Part shown: piece after piece, positions 43,552 to 51,988 of the stretch
Numbering within the stretch: position 1 is the first letter of the stretch
Layout of the letters: each line of letters starts with the position of its first letter
Assembly: GCA_002311025.1 (NCBI GenBank)
Contig: DBYY01000009.1
Coordinates: 62,001-126,000, forward strand
Reading direction: 5' to 3'
Source: Candidatus Proelusimicrobium tauri
GTDB taxonomy: Bacteria > Elusimicrobiota > Elusimicrobia > Elusimicrobiales > Elusimicrobiaceae
Length of the DNA stretch: 64,000 nt
Made by a program: the position numbers and the translations under genes
Notes under the pieces: model-generated
Databases searched by the model: none
The model's input: only the letters and a program-made list of their open reading frames with translations
Told to the model about the DNA's origin: nothing

Positions 43552-45129
43552 ATGGCAATTGATTTAAAAGAAAATAAAATCGTAAATTCCCGCTCAACTG
43601 GGGTTTTGCTCCCCTTAAGTGCGATGCGCTCCGCTCAAGATTGGGGTTGCGGCGATTTAGATTCTCTTAAACATTGGCTTACCTTTTTCAGTAAGCAAGG
43701 TTTAAAAGTTCTTCAAATCTTACCGATAAATGAAACCGCCCCCAATGAAAATTGCCCTTACAGCGCTTTAAGCACATATGCTATTGACCCGATTTATTTG
43801 AGTATACCCAACATCCCCGAATATAAACAATGCTCAAAAGCACAAGAAGTAGTTGATAAAATTAAAACAGATATTGAAGATTGGCGCGAAAGCAAAAAGA
43901 CTCTATTCAAACAAATTAAAGCCGCAAAATACTGGGTTTTGTGGGAACTTTATCTTTATTTCTTACACGAAGAAAAAGTAAACAATACCGCCCGCTACCA
44001 AGATTTTTTGGCTTTTGAAAGAAAGAACTTTTCTTGGCTTGTGCCTTATGCGATTTTCCGCGCGGCAAAAGATATAAACAATTGGAATTCTTGGCTTTCT
44101 TGGCACGAAAATTTGAAAAATCCCGACATTAACTTTTTGAAAACTTTTACAAAAGATAATTATCAAAAAGTTATGTTCTTTGTTTATATACAATGGCTTT
44201 TACAAGAACAAATGCACGAAGCAAGAAAAATCGCAAAGGAAAATAATATTTTACTTTGCGGAGATATACCCTTCGGCGTTAATTTTGAAAGCGCAGATGT
44301 CTGGGGTAATCAAAAACGTTATAATCTTGATGCGGAAATCGGCGCACCGCAAGACCAATTTAGTGAAGGCGGTCAAAAATGGGGATTACCTGCTTATAAT
44401 TGGCAAGATATTGCCGAAAATAATTTCCTTTTTTGGCGCAATAAAATTGCCAGAGCATGCGAAATCTATGATATTTTCCGCCTAGACCACATGGTCGGTT
44501 TCTTTAGGTCTTGGATTTTTGAAAAAGGTCAAAAGAAAGGTCATTTTGATATTGAAAACGAAGACGAACAAAAAAAAAGAGGCTTTGATTTCTTACAAGC
44601 CGTCTTTGAAACCGCAAAAGACAAATTGCCTATCGCGGAAGATCTTGGCGTAATACCCGATTATATGCGCGAAATGATGAAAGAACTTTCTATGCCCGGC
44701 TATAAAGTTTTACGCTGGGAAAAGGATAATGAAGTCTTTAGAGAACCGCGTAACTACGCAAAAGCATCCATCGCTACAACCGGCACCCATGATACTGAAA
44801 CTTTAAAAGAGTGGTGGCAACAAATGCCCTCTTGGCAAAGAGCAAATTTTTGGGAAATGGTGAGCGCATGCAAAACAAGCGGCCATGTTGATTGGTCAAA
44901 AGATGTTCAAAAAGAGATATTAAAAAGAACTTTGGGTAGTTCTTCTTGCCTAGTAATTTTCCCGTTCCAAGATATTTTAGGCGAAGAAGGCAGAATAAAC
45001 ACACCTGGCACAGTCAACGACGATAATTGGACTTACAGAGTTCCTTTTGAACCGCAACAAATAACTCCGGAATATCAGGCAAGTTTTGATACTCTTAAAG
45101 AGTTAATGAAAGAAACAGAAAGATTATAA
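43552..45129 (+). CDS. malQ: 4-alpha-glucanotransferase (amylomaltase, GH77)
   Basis: 525 residues, normal for bacterial amylomaltase. GH77 motifs: GVLLPLSAMRS, DWGCGDLDSLKHWL, CGDIPFGVNFESADVW, the nucleophile Asp in DIFRLDHMVGFFRSW, the acid/base Glu in PIAEDLGVIP, and the stabiliser Asp in TGTHDTETL. It disproportionates malto-oligosaccharides in the cytoplasm, acting in starch or glycogen use alongside the GH57 branching enzyme in this window. It lies one base after ridA, in an operon. Confidence 0.95.
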   Translation: MAIDLKENKIVNSRSTGVLLPLSAMRSAQDWGCGDLDSLKHWLTFFSKQGLKVLQILPINETAPNENCPYSALSTYAIDPIYLSIPNIPEYKQCSKAQEVVDKIKTDIEDWRESKKTLFKQIKAAKYWVLWELYLYFLHEEKVNNTARYQDFLAFERKNFSWLVPYAIFRAAKDINNWNSWLSWHENLKNPDINFLKTFTKDNYQKVMFFVYIQWLLQEQMHEARKIAKENNILLCGDIPFGVNFESADVWGNQKRYNLDAEIGAPQDQFSEGGQKWGLPAYNWQDIAENNFLFWRNKIARACEIYDIFRLDHMVGFFRSWIFEKGQKKGHFDIENEDEQKKRGFDFLQAVFETAKDKLPIAEDLGVIPDYMREMMKELSMPGYKVLRWEKDNEVFREPRNYAKASIATTGTHDTETLKEWWQQMPSWQRANFWEMVSACKTSGHVDWSKDVQKEILKRTLGSSSCLVIFPFQDILGEEGRINTPGTVNDDNWTYRVPFEPQQITPEYQASFDTLKELMKETERL

Positions 45130-45141
45130 TTTCTGTTTTGA

Positions 45142-45172
45142 AAAAGTTTTAAAACAAAAAATTAAAACTTTT
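45142..45172. terminator. A/T-only inverted repeat between convergent genes
   Basis: AAAAGTTTTAA (45142-45152) and TTAAAACTTTT (45162-45172) flank a short A-rich loop. It lies between the convergent malQ and ORF6N-like genes and overlaps the stop codon of the latter. A stem with no G-C base pairs apart from one is a weak terminator. Confidence 0.3.
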
Positions 45173-45512
45173 CTAAATCAATATTTTTAATTTGGGGCAA
45201 GGCAAAGAATTTTTGTCTTGCCTCTTTTGCTTTAAGATTCTTTTTTAAAAGGCAGCAAATTTTTATAACGGCAGGAAATTTAAAGACATAAGGCAAACGC
45301 TTTGCGTATCTTAAACGTTCGGCGTGGTCAAAACAATAATCTTGAACTAAGGCTTGTTTTTCTTCTTCGGATAAAACAAAATACTCCCCTTCTTCAAACA
45401 AATAGATATTACGCTTAAAAGCGGCAATTAAACTTTTAGGCGCAACTTCCAAAGTTTGCGCCAGATCACTATCAGTTATAACTTTTTGGTTTCTAAATAC
45501 TCTTATTTTCAT
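45162..45512 (-). CDS. Small ORF6N-like DNA-binding domain protein
   Basis: 116 residues from ATG 45512, which overlaps the response regulator stop as ATGA; an earlier ATG at 45530 lies inside that gene. The N-terminal 60 residues (KIRVFRNQKVITDSDLAQTL, then KSLIAAFKRNIYLFEEGEYF and LSEEEKQ) match the ORF6N domain pattern: reported start IRxQxVxxDSDLA and KALNxAVKRN then a YFxLxxEE core. ORF6N usually occurs in phage and mobile-element regulators; here it is stand-alone with a short basic helical tail. I infer a possible DNA-binding output partner of the adjacent receiver. Moderate confidence. Confidence 0.6.
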   Translation of the reverse strand: MKIRVFRNQKVITDSDLAQTLEVAPKSLIAAFKRNIYLFEEGEYFVLSEEEKQALVQDYCFDHAERLRYAKRLPYVFKFPAVIKICCLLKKNLKAKEARQKFFALPQIKNIDLEKF

Positions 45513-45880
45513 TTTTTCTTTGGTAAACAATTATTAATTTGTGCTAAAGTCATTTTTAAATTATAGGGTTTTTCTATAAAATAATCGGCACCGGCTTCCT
45601 CGGCGCGTTGTTTGCTGTCATAATCGGTAAGCGTAGACATTATAATAACCGGCGTTCTAAAGATATTAGTATCGGTTTTAATGGCTTTACAAATTTCAAA
45701 ACCGCTGATATGCGGCAACATTAAATCAAGCAAAACGGCATCGGGTTTATTCTTTTTTACAGCCATTAAACCATCTCGACCGTCACTTACCCAAACAACC
45801 TCGTGTCCGTTAAGTTCCAAAGCGCCTTTAAGCGCAATAGCCAAATTTTTGGAATCTTCTATCAAAACAAGTTTTGCCAT
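45509..45880 (-). CDS. Single-domain response regulator (receiver only)
   Basis: 123 residues, receiver fold: LVLIEDSKNLAIAL, phosphoacceptor Asp in AVLLDLMLPHISG, Thr/Ser in VIIMSTLTDYDSK, Lys in FIEKPYNLKM. There is no output domain. It overlaps the downstream ORF6N-like gene (ATGA) and the upstream UPF0104-type gene (TAATG, one base). No kinase gene lies next to it; the histidine kinase at 36157-37041 is one candidate. Confidence 0.9.
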   Translation of the reverse strand: MAKLVLIEDSKNLAIALKGALELNGHEVVWVSDGRDGLMAVKKNKPDAVLLDLMLPHISGFEICKAIKTDTNIFRTPVIIMSTLTDYDSKQRAEEAGADYFIEKPYNLKMTLAQINNCLPKKK

Positions 45881-46944
45881 TATTTTACCGCCTTATTCAT
45901 ATAGTCAACGGTTTTTGTTTCACTCGGTCCCATCGGCTCGGACATTTTTAAACCCCAATACACAAAAACACTTATAATACCGGGGATAATATAGTAAACA
46001 ACGCGGTAAATTAAAGCCGCCATTAAAGCACTGTCCCAATCAATACCCATTTGGGAAAAAACGGTCGTCATAGCAATTTCCATAGCGCCAAGCCCGCCCG
46101 GTAAAAAAGGTATTAAAGTTGTTACCATACCGATAGCAAAACCCGCCAGCAAAACACCTATTTGTATTTTGATACCGATAGCCAAAAAAGCCAAATAAAG
46201 AATTAAAATAGTAAAAACCCAATCGCCGCAAATATATAATGTAGCGACGGTTAATTTCGCTTTGTTTTTATGTATAGTTTCCAAACCATTATCAAATTGC
46301 GTAGCAAAAGCGGAAAAATTATTCTTCGGTATTAAAGTGCCAAAAAGTTTATAGATAATTTTATTTATCCATAAGAACATTTTGCGCATGGCTTTATATC
46401 TGAAGCCGTTATTAAATAGGAAAGCCGTTACCAAAGCCCCCACAGCCGCAATAGCCACAACCACCATAAAATTGCGAATCATCTGCTCTGGACTTGCATT
46501 GTGATTTAAAATCAAAAGCAAAGTACCCTGTAAAATTATAACTATTAAAATGACATAAAGAAGCACGCTGATAATAATACTCGCCATTACGCTTATACCT
46601 AAAGGGACTTTGCGTTTACCCAAAAGATGAGCGCGCAAAGCAAAACCGCTCGCCCCGAAAGAAGAAATCAAATAATTAACCGTTGTGGAAACAAACGCTA
46701 TACTTATCGCCGCCCCGAGATTAATTTTTTTGCCCAAAAGTTTAAGCGTTTCCCACAAGGAAAGCCCCATAAAAACATAAATACTTGCCGAGGCAAGACA
46801 AGCCCAAAAAAGATACCAAGAATTAGCATCATGCCATATTTTAAAGAAATTATCTTTCGCGCTCCAAACAAGCCACACCACGATAGAAACTGATATTAGG
46901 CAACTGATGATAACCAAAAATGTTTTATTTTTAAGCAACTTCAT
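45880..46944 (-). CDS. Lysylphosphatidylglycerol synthase TM-region / UPF0104 family membrane protein
   Basis: 354 residues from ATG 46944 (MKLLKNKTFLVI); an in-frame start at 47079 would lie deep in the divergent uvrA gene. Seven to eight transmembrane helices. Family features: STTVNYLISSFGASGFALRAHLLGKRKVPLGIS and FLPGGLGAMEIAMTTVFSQMG. The family includes MprF flippase domains and AglD-like proteins, implicated in lipid flipping or modification. No catalytic domain is present here. Divergent from uvrA with only 25 bases between start codons. Confidence 0.82.
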   Translation of the reverse strand: MKLLKNKTFLVIISCLISVSIVVWLVWSAKDNFFKIWHDANSWYLFWACLASASIYVFMGLSLWETLKLLGKKINLGAAISIAFVSTTVNYLISSFGASGFALRAHLLGKRKVPLGISVMASIIISVLLYVILIVIILQGTLLLILNHNASPEQMIRNFMVVVAIAAVGALVTAFLFNNGFRYKAMRKMFLWINKIIYKLFGTLIPKNNFSAFATQFDNGLETIHKNKAKLTVATLYICGDWVFTILILYLAFLAIGIKIQIGVLLAGFAIGMVTTLIPFLPGGLGAMEIAMTTVFSQMGIDWDSALMAALIYRVVYYIIPGIISVFVYWGLKMSEPMGPSETKTVDYMNKAVK

Positions 46945-46951
46945 ATCTAAT

Positions 46952-46965
46952 AAATTATATAATTT
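46952..46965. promoter_or_regulatory. Palindromic divergent -10 region between the UPF0104-type gene and uvrA
   Basis: AAATTATATAATTT is a perfect 14-base palindrome. It gives TATAAT on the plus strand (46958-46963), 6 bases before the uvrA ATG (46970), and TATAAT on the minus strand (46954-46959), 9 bases before ATG 46944. Neither gene has a Shine-Dalgarno. Confidence 0.5.
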
Positions 46966-46969
46966 TAAT

Positions 46970-49795
46970 ATGGAATATTTAACAATAATTGGTGCAAAGA
47001 CACATAATTTAAAAAATGTCAATGTGAAAATCCCACGCGGTAAGATGGTGGTTATAACCGGACTTTCCGGTTCAGGCAAAAGTTCACTTGCTTTTGATAC
47101 GATTTACGCAGAAGGCCAAAGAAGATATGTCGAAAGCATGTCCGCCTATGCAAGACAGTTTTTGGATCTTATGCAAAAGCCGGATGTTGAGTTAATTGAA
47201 GGGCTTTCGCCGGCTATTTGTATAGAGCAAAGAACCCCCTCAAGAAATCCGCGTTCTACAGTAGCCACCACTACCGAAATTTACGACCATTTGCGCCTTT
47301 TATTTGCGCGTATCGGCAAACGCTTTTGCCCGATTTGCGGACATCCTGTTGAAAAGTGGAGCGTTCAGGAAATTTTAAAAGATATTCTTAAAAAATTTGA
47401 CCAAAAACAAATTATTATCACCGCACCTTTAATTCAGGCAAAAAAAGGTTCTTACGAGGAACTTTTTAACCGCCTTATAAAAGACGGCTTTTTGAAAGTT
47501 TATGTAAACGGCAAAATTTATCCCTTGCAGGAAACACCGCGCCTTGAACGCTATAAAAAACATACCATTGACCTTGTTATTGATGAGATTTTTGTTGAAT
47601 CAGCCGAGAAAGAACGCATAACCGAATCTTTGGAACTTGCGATGAAGTATTCCAAAGGTCTTGTAAAGGCACTTTTTGAAAATAAAGAATCTTTTTACAG
47701 TCTTGAAAATGCCTGTCCGCATTGTGCTATCGGTTTTGAAAAAATGGAACCGCGCTTATTTTCCTTTAATGCGCCGCAAGGCGCCTGCCCTGATTGTAAC
47801 GGCCTTGGTATTAAAATTGAAATCGCCGAAGATTTGGTAGTGCCCGATAAAACTTTAAGCATAAACGAAGGCGCCCTTGCCCCTTGGCAAACACCTATTA
47901 CAAGCAAAACCCACAGATGGCAAAATTCTTGGGCAAGTTATTATTATGATATTTTAAAAATTGTTTGCGACGAAGCAAAAATTCCGATGAATAAACCTTG
48001 GAACAAACTTACAAAAGAACAACAAAACATTTTGCTTTACGGCTCTGACGAAATTTTCTATCAGGCGGCTTGGGCAAATAATCCGACCGCGTTTGAAGGC
48101 GTTATCGGCAATTTAAGACGCCGCTATCAAGAAAGCGAAAGCGATTTTGTTAAAGAAGAAATTTACGAAAAATATATGCGCGAAAATGTCTGCCCAACCT
48201 GCAAAGGGCAAAGACTCAAGGCCGAAGCCCTTAGCGTTTATATTAACGGTAAAAACATTACGCAGATAACTTCTATGCAGGTAAAAGACGCCGTTGATTT
48301 TTTTAATAATTTAAAATTAAACGCAACGGAACAACTAATCGCAAAACAAATTTTAAAAGAAATCAAAGCACGCCTTGGCTTTTTAAATAGCGTCGGTTTA
48401 AGTTATTTAACACTTGATAGAAAATCGCAAACGCTTTCCGGCGGGGAAGCGCAAAGAATACACCTTGCAACGCAAATCGGCAGCGGTTTAACAGGCGTTT
48501 TATATGTTTTAGATGAACCGACAATCGGTCTCCACAGCCGCGATAATACGCGCCTACTTGAAACCTTAAAAGCCTTGCGCGACCTTGGCAACACTTTAAT
48601 TATTGTTGAACACGATAAAGATACAATTTTATCAGCCGACCACCTTATTGAACTGGGACCAGTAGCCGGACTCGGCGGCGGCTATATAACGGCAGAAGGC
48701 ACGCTTAAAGAGTTTTTGAAAAACAAAAAATCTATTACCGCTGCTTATTTAAACGGCGATAAAAAGATTTTACCCAATATCAAACCGCTGAAACCCACAA
48801 AACGCTGGCTTGAAATTAAGGGCGCAAGCCAATTTAATTTAAAAAATATTGATGTAAAAATACCGCTTGGTTTATTTGTTTGTATAACCGGCGTTTCGGG
48901 TTCGGGCAAATCTACTTTAGTCCACAATATTTTACAAAGAGCGCTTGCCAAAAAACTTTACGGTGCAAAGGAAGAACCCGGCAAACATAAAGCAATTAAA
49001 GGTATAGAAAACATTGATAAAGTTATTTTGGTGGATCAAAGTCCGATAGGTAAAACGCCGCGTTCTAACCCTGTTACCTATACAGGCGCATGGACGCATA
49101 TCAGAGAACTCTTTGCCCAAATGCCCGAAGCCAAAAGGCGCGGTTATAAGGCAGGGCGCTTTTCCTTTAATGTAAAAGGCGGCAGGTGCGAAAAATGTCA
49201 GGGTGACGGTATTTTAAAAATACAAATGCAGTTCTTGCCCGATATTTATGTAGAGTGCGAAGAATGTCGCGGCAAACGCTTTAACGACGATACTTTAAGT
49301 GTTAAATTTAAAGGCAAAAACATTGCCGAAGTACTTGAAATGAGCGTTGATGAAGCTCTTGAATTTTTTGAAAATATACCCAAAATCAAAAATATCCTGC
49401 AGACTTTGCATGACGTAGGGCTTGGTTATATCAAACTTGGGCAAAGTTCAACAACACTTTCCGGCGGGGAAGCACAAAGAGTAAAACTTGCTGATGAACT
49501 TTCGCGCAAGGCAACAGGCAAAACGCTTTATATCCTTGACGAGCCGACAACAGGCCTACACTTTGCCGATATTGATAAACTTTTACAGGTTATGCACCGC
49601 CTTAGCCAAAAGGGCAATAGCGTTCTAGTGATAGAACATAACCTTGATATTATTAAAACAGCAGATTGGATTATTGACCTCGGTCCAGAAGGCGGCGATA
49701 AAGGCGGGCAAATTGTCGCTCAGGGTAATGTTTTTGATATTATCAAAGAGCCAAAAAGTTATACAGGCCAATATCTTAAAAAAGAACTGCTGTAA
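46970..49795 (+). CDS. uvrA: Excinuclease ABC subunit A
   Basis: 941 residues from ATG 46970 (MEYLTIIGAKTHNLKNV); an in-frame start at 46907 is antisense to the divergent gene and unlikely. Two ABC ATPase modules: Walker A GLSGSGKSSLAFD and GVSGSGKSTLVHN, signatures LSGGEAQRIHL and LSGGEAQRVKL. Zinc modules CPIC/CPHC and CEKCQGDG/CEECRGK are present. It recognises DNA damage in nucleotide excision repair and loads UvrB. TATAAT lies 6 bases before the ATG, predicting a leaderless mRNA. A strong terminator follows. Confidence 0.97.
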   Translation: MEYLTIIGAKTHNLKNVNVKIPRGKMVVITGLSGSGKSSLAFDTIYAEGQRRYVESMSAYARQFLDLMQKPDVELIEGLSPAICIEQRTPSRNPRSTVATTTEIYDHLRLLFARIGKRFCPICGHPVEKWSVQEILKDILKKFDQKQIIITAPLIQAKKGSYEELFNRLIKDGFLKVYVNGKIYPLQETPRLERYKKHTIDLVIDEIFVESAEKERITESLELAMKYSKGLVKALFENKESFYSLENACPHCAIGFEKMEPRLFSFNAPQGACPDCNGLGIKIEIAEDLVVPDKTLSINEGALAPWQTPITSKTHRWQNSWASYYYDILKIVCDEAKIPMNKPWNKLTKEQQNILLYGSDEIFYQAAWANNPTAFEGVIGNLRRRYQESESDFVKEEIYEKYMRENVCPTCKGQRLKAEALSVYINGKNITQITSMQVKDAVDFFNNLKLNATEQLIAKQILKEIKARLGFLNSVGLSYLTLDRKSQTLSGGEAQRIHLATQIGSGLTGVLYVLDEPTIGLHSRDNTRLLETLKALRDLGNTLIIVEHDKDTILSADHLIELGPVAGLGGGYITAEGTLKEFLKNKKSITAAYLNGDKKILPNIKPLKPTKRWLEIKGASQFNLKNIDVKIPLGLFVCITGVSGSGKSTLVHNILQRALAKKLYGAKEEPGKHKAIKGIENIDKVILVDQSPIGKTPRSNPVTYTGAWTHIRELFAQMPEAKRRGYKAGRFSFNVKGGRCEKCQGDGILKIQMQFLPDIYVECEECRGKRFNDDTLSVKFKGKNIAEVLEMSVDEALEFFENIPKIKNILQTLHDVGLGYIKLGQSSTTLSGGEAQRVKLADELSRKATGKTLYILDEPTTGLHFADIDKLLQVMHRLSQKGNSVLVIEHNLDIIKTADWIIDLGPEGGDKGGQIVAQGNVFDIIKEPKSYTGQYLKKELL

Positions 49796-49799
49796 AGAA

Positions 49800-49827
49800 A
49801 AAGCCCTGCAAAAATGCAGGGCTTTTT
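49800..49827 (+). terminator. Rho-independent terminator after uvrA (likely bidirectional)
   Basis: GCCCTGCA pairs with TGCAGGGC, extended by flanking A/T pairs (AAA-TTT), followed by TTTTT on the plus strand and AAAAA upstream. It lies between convergent uvrA and the RDD gene and could serve both. Confidence 0.9.
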
Positions 49828-49837
49828 AGTTTTGAAA

Positions 49838-50734
49838 TTATTTCGTAGGGCAAATTTCCATGCCTTGAATAATATCGCAGGCATTTTCCGTATGTGGTTC
49901 ACAACAAACTTGATTATTATTTATTATACGGAAGGATAATTCCGGATATCCAACCCTCATCATACGAACATCTTTATCCTTAATTATATATAAATAATTA
50001 CCTGTTTGCATGATGCCATATTTGCTTGAAATACCGATATGCAACTTTACTCTTTTAGAATTGTATTGCAAATTGTTTTCTTGTTTTGACATGTGAAGAT
50101 TATAAAGTCTATTTAAGGCCTGTTGGAATTCTATATTCGGATCATTGGAAGGTTTTGTTACATGTTTTTCGCCAAAAAGAATAGTAAGTACTGTTAAAGT
50201 TATAAATAAACCTACTACCACGGAAAGAGAAACCATACAACCCATGTGTTTGGAAAGCAATGGGAAAGGATCTCCTGGTTTATAATCTTTATTAACGACG
50301 TAGGTATTGGCTATCTTATCATGTAATGCTTGTTTCTTTTGAGAAGGCCCTGCCATTATAAAACCTATCAAAAATGGTATCGCAGACAATATTTTCCCAA
50401 AAGTACGACCTAATGATCTTAAGAAAGATATTTTTTCTCCTTGAGAATCAACTACTTTTATTTTTAAAAGTTGTTTTCCCAATGTGGCCTGTTTAGAACT
50501 GCTTTCAAATAAGACAAAATATAATACGATTAATAAAGGAAGAACTATAATATATCCCATCATTGCTGATAAATGTAAAGTAGCCGTCTGTTGAGTCCGT
50601 TCTATAATAGGTTCCATAATAAGAGGTTCAAAGAAGGTTCTAAATATTTCTATAAAAACATAAACAATTAAAGCATCAATAACAAACGCGGCAAAACGTT
50701 TCCAAAAACCTGCATAAGGGTTATTTTCTGTCAT
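49838..50734 (-). CDS. RDD family membrane protein
   Basis: 298 residues. The RDD domain (about 1-150) opens YAGFWKRFAAFVIDALIVYVF with the conserved Arg and Asp, then ATLGKQLLKIKVVD and LRSLGRTFGKILSAIPFLIGF, RQxLHDKxANTYVV. A fourth helix (about 170-190) leads to an exposed C-terminal domain with Cys (QVCCEPHTENACDIIQG) of unknown type. RDD proteins are poorly characterised; some act as ion or proton antiporters. AAGGAG precedes the ATG. Confidence 0.85.
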   Translation of the reverse strand: MTENNPYAGFWKRFAAFVIDALIVYVFIEIFRTFFEPLIMEPIIERTQQTATLHLSAMMGYIIVLPLLIVLYFVLFESSSKQATLGKQLLKIKVVDSQGEKISFLRSLGRTFGKILSAIPFLIGFIMAGPSQKKQALHDKIANTYVVNKDYKPGDPFPLLSKHMGCMVSLSVVVGLFITLTVLTILFGEKHVTKPSNDPNIEFQQALNRLYNLHMSKQENNLQYNSKRVKLHIGISSKYGIMQTGNYLYIIKDKDVRMMRVGYPELSFRIINNNQVCCEPHTENACDIIQGMEICPTK

Positions 50735-50783
50735 AAATTTTCTCCTTAGAAAAACTTATATTTACACTTTAATTATATCATAT

Positions 50784-50811
50784 TACCCCCTTGCTTTAGA
50801 GGGCAGAAATT
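50784..50811. repeat. Direct repeat copy 1 flanking the lipoprotein gene
   Basis: 28 bases beginning TACCCCCTTGC, containing AGAGGGCAGAAATT. Identical at 26 of 28 positions to 51374-51401. CCC and GGG portions can form an imperfect stem. Confidence 0.85.
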
Positions 50812-50886
50812 CCATTTTAGAAACTACTTTTTTAATACTTAAGTATAATATATTTAAGAATATATTATGAAAAGATAGGATAAAAT

Positions 50887-51345
50887 ATGAAAAAATTATT
50901 ATTTATTATGCCTTTATTATTTCTTATTTGCGCTTGCGCGAAATTGGAATCTTCTTGTAAAATCGGCGAATATGATTGTTGGAATATTATACAAGACCTT
51001 AAAGAAACAAAAAAAATAAATCTTAGTATACAATATGAAGAATACGCAAAACTTCCCGCTACCCAAAGGGCAGAAATGCGAGAAAAAAGAGTTTTTTCCA
51101 ATCCGGCATTAGAAGCAAAAGGGTTAACCGTTGTTGAGCAAAATGGTCTTTGGAATGGTGACCACTCTATAACCTATACCCTTTCTAACGGCGTAACTAT
51201 CGTTATAAATAATACTAGAAAGCAATATGCTATTGTTAAATTTCCGTTTGAACCTTCTAAAAAGGATAATTCTGCTTTATATAAGAAAATTTATGACTAT
51301 GATAAAGAGGGGAATATAATAAAAGCATATCAGATTAAACAATAG
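50887..51345 (+). CDS. Small predicted lipoprotein
   Basis: 152 residues. A signal peptide ends in a lipobox-like LICAC with the Cys at about 17, so the protein is probably lipidated and placed in the envelope. The mature part has two more Cys (SSCKIGEYDCW) and beta-strand-rich segments (NGVTIVINNTRKQYAIVKF). It is not a family I recognise. TATAAT (50844-50849) and AGGA precede the start. The gene lies between two near-identical 28-base direct repeats, implying that it was inserted or duplicated in front of gmk. Confidence 0.7.
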   Translation: MKKLLFIMPLLFLICACAKLESSCKIGEYDCWNIIQDLKETKKINLSIQYEEYAKLPATQRAEMREKRVFSNPALEAKGLTVVEQNGLWNGDHSITYTLSNGVTIVINNTRKQYAIVKFPFEPSKKDNSALYKKIYDYDKEGNIIKAYQIKQ

Positions 51346-51373
51346 TGCTACAGTATAGATGATAAGACCTTGC

Positions 51374-51401
51374 TACCCCCTTGCGCTAGAGGGCAGAAAT
51401 T
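51374..51401. repeat. Direct repeat copy 2, just upstream of gmk
   Basis: 28 bases beginning TACCCCCTTGC, ending 14 bases before the gmk ATG. Two mismatches with the copy at 50784-50811. Confidence 0.85.
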
Positions 51402-51415
51402 TAATAAAATAAGAT

Positions 51416-51985
51416 ATGGGTTTTCCTATAATAATTTCAGCACCATCTGGCTGTGGAAAAACAACCATAGTTGCTGAATTGTTAAAGCAACATAAAGATA
51501 TAAAACGCGTTATCACCGCCACAACGCGCGCTCCGCGTAAGGGTGAAAAAGATGGCCGCGATTATCTTTTTTGGTCTTTAAGGAAGTTTCAAAACGCCAT
51601 TAAACAAAATAAGATGGTGGAATGGGCAAAAGTTATCACTAACTATTACGGCGTGCCTAAAAGTTCTTTTGATACTTTGCTTAAAAAAGGTTTTTGCCCG
51701 ATACTCGTTATTGATGTGCAAGGCGCAAAAACCATAAAAAAACTTTATAAACAAAGTATTTCGATTTTCCTTGCACCGCCAAGTTTAAAAGAACTTAAAA
51801 AAAGAATTTTAAGCAGAAACGACGGCACACAGGATATTGAAGTTCGCCTTAAAACTTCCGTAGAGGAAATGAAACAGATTAAGCATTACGATTACCTCGT
51901 AATCAATGATAAATTTGAAATAGCCTTAGAACAATGCTCGGCAATTATTACGGCAGAAAAACTAAAGGTAAACAGGAGAAAATAA
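51416..51985 (+). CDS. gmk: Guanylate kinase
   Basis: 189 residues. P-loop SAPSGCGKTTI, GMP-binding TTRAPRKGEKDGRDY and the EWAKVITNYYGVPKS region, LVIDVQGA, and the lid segment with ILSRN. It phosphorylates GMP to GDP. Start ATG 51416 lacks a Shine-Dalgarno; TAAAAT (51405-51410) is 5 bases away, suggesting a leaderless mRNA, and the second direct repeat is immediately upstream. First gene of gmk-rpoZ-udg-priA, a common bacterial order. Confidence 0.95.
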   Translation: MGFPIIISAPSGCGKTTIVAELLKQHKDIKRVITATTRAPRKGEKDGRDYLFWSLRKFQNAIKQNKMVEWAKVITNYYGVPKSSFDTLLKKGFCPILVIDVQGAKTIKKLYKQSISIFLAPPSLKELKKRILSRNDGTQDIEVRLKTSVEEMKQIKHYDYLVINDKFEIALEQCSAIITAEKLKVNRRK

Positions 51986-51988
51986 CAA

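Noticed and set aside
46945..47079. N-terminal extension of the UPF0104-type protein
   Set aside because: The extra residues would be antisense to uvrA and are not family-like; ATG 46944 precedes the first helix.
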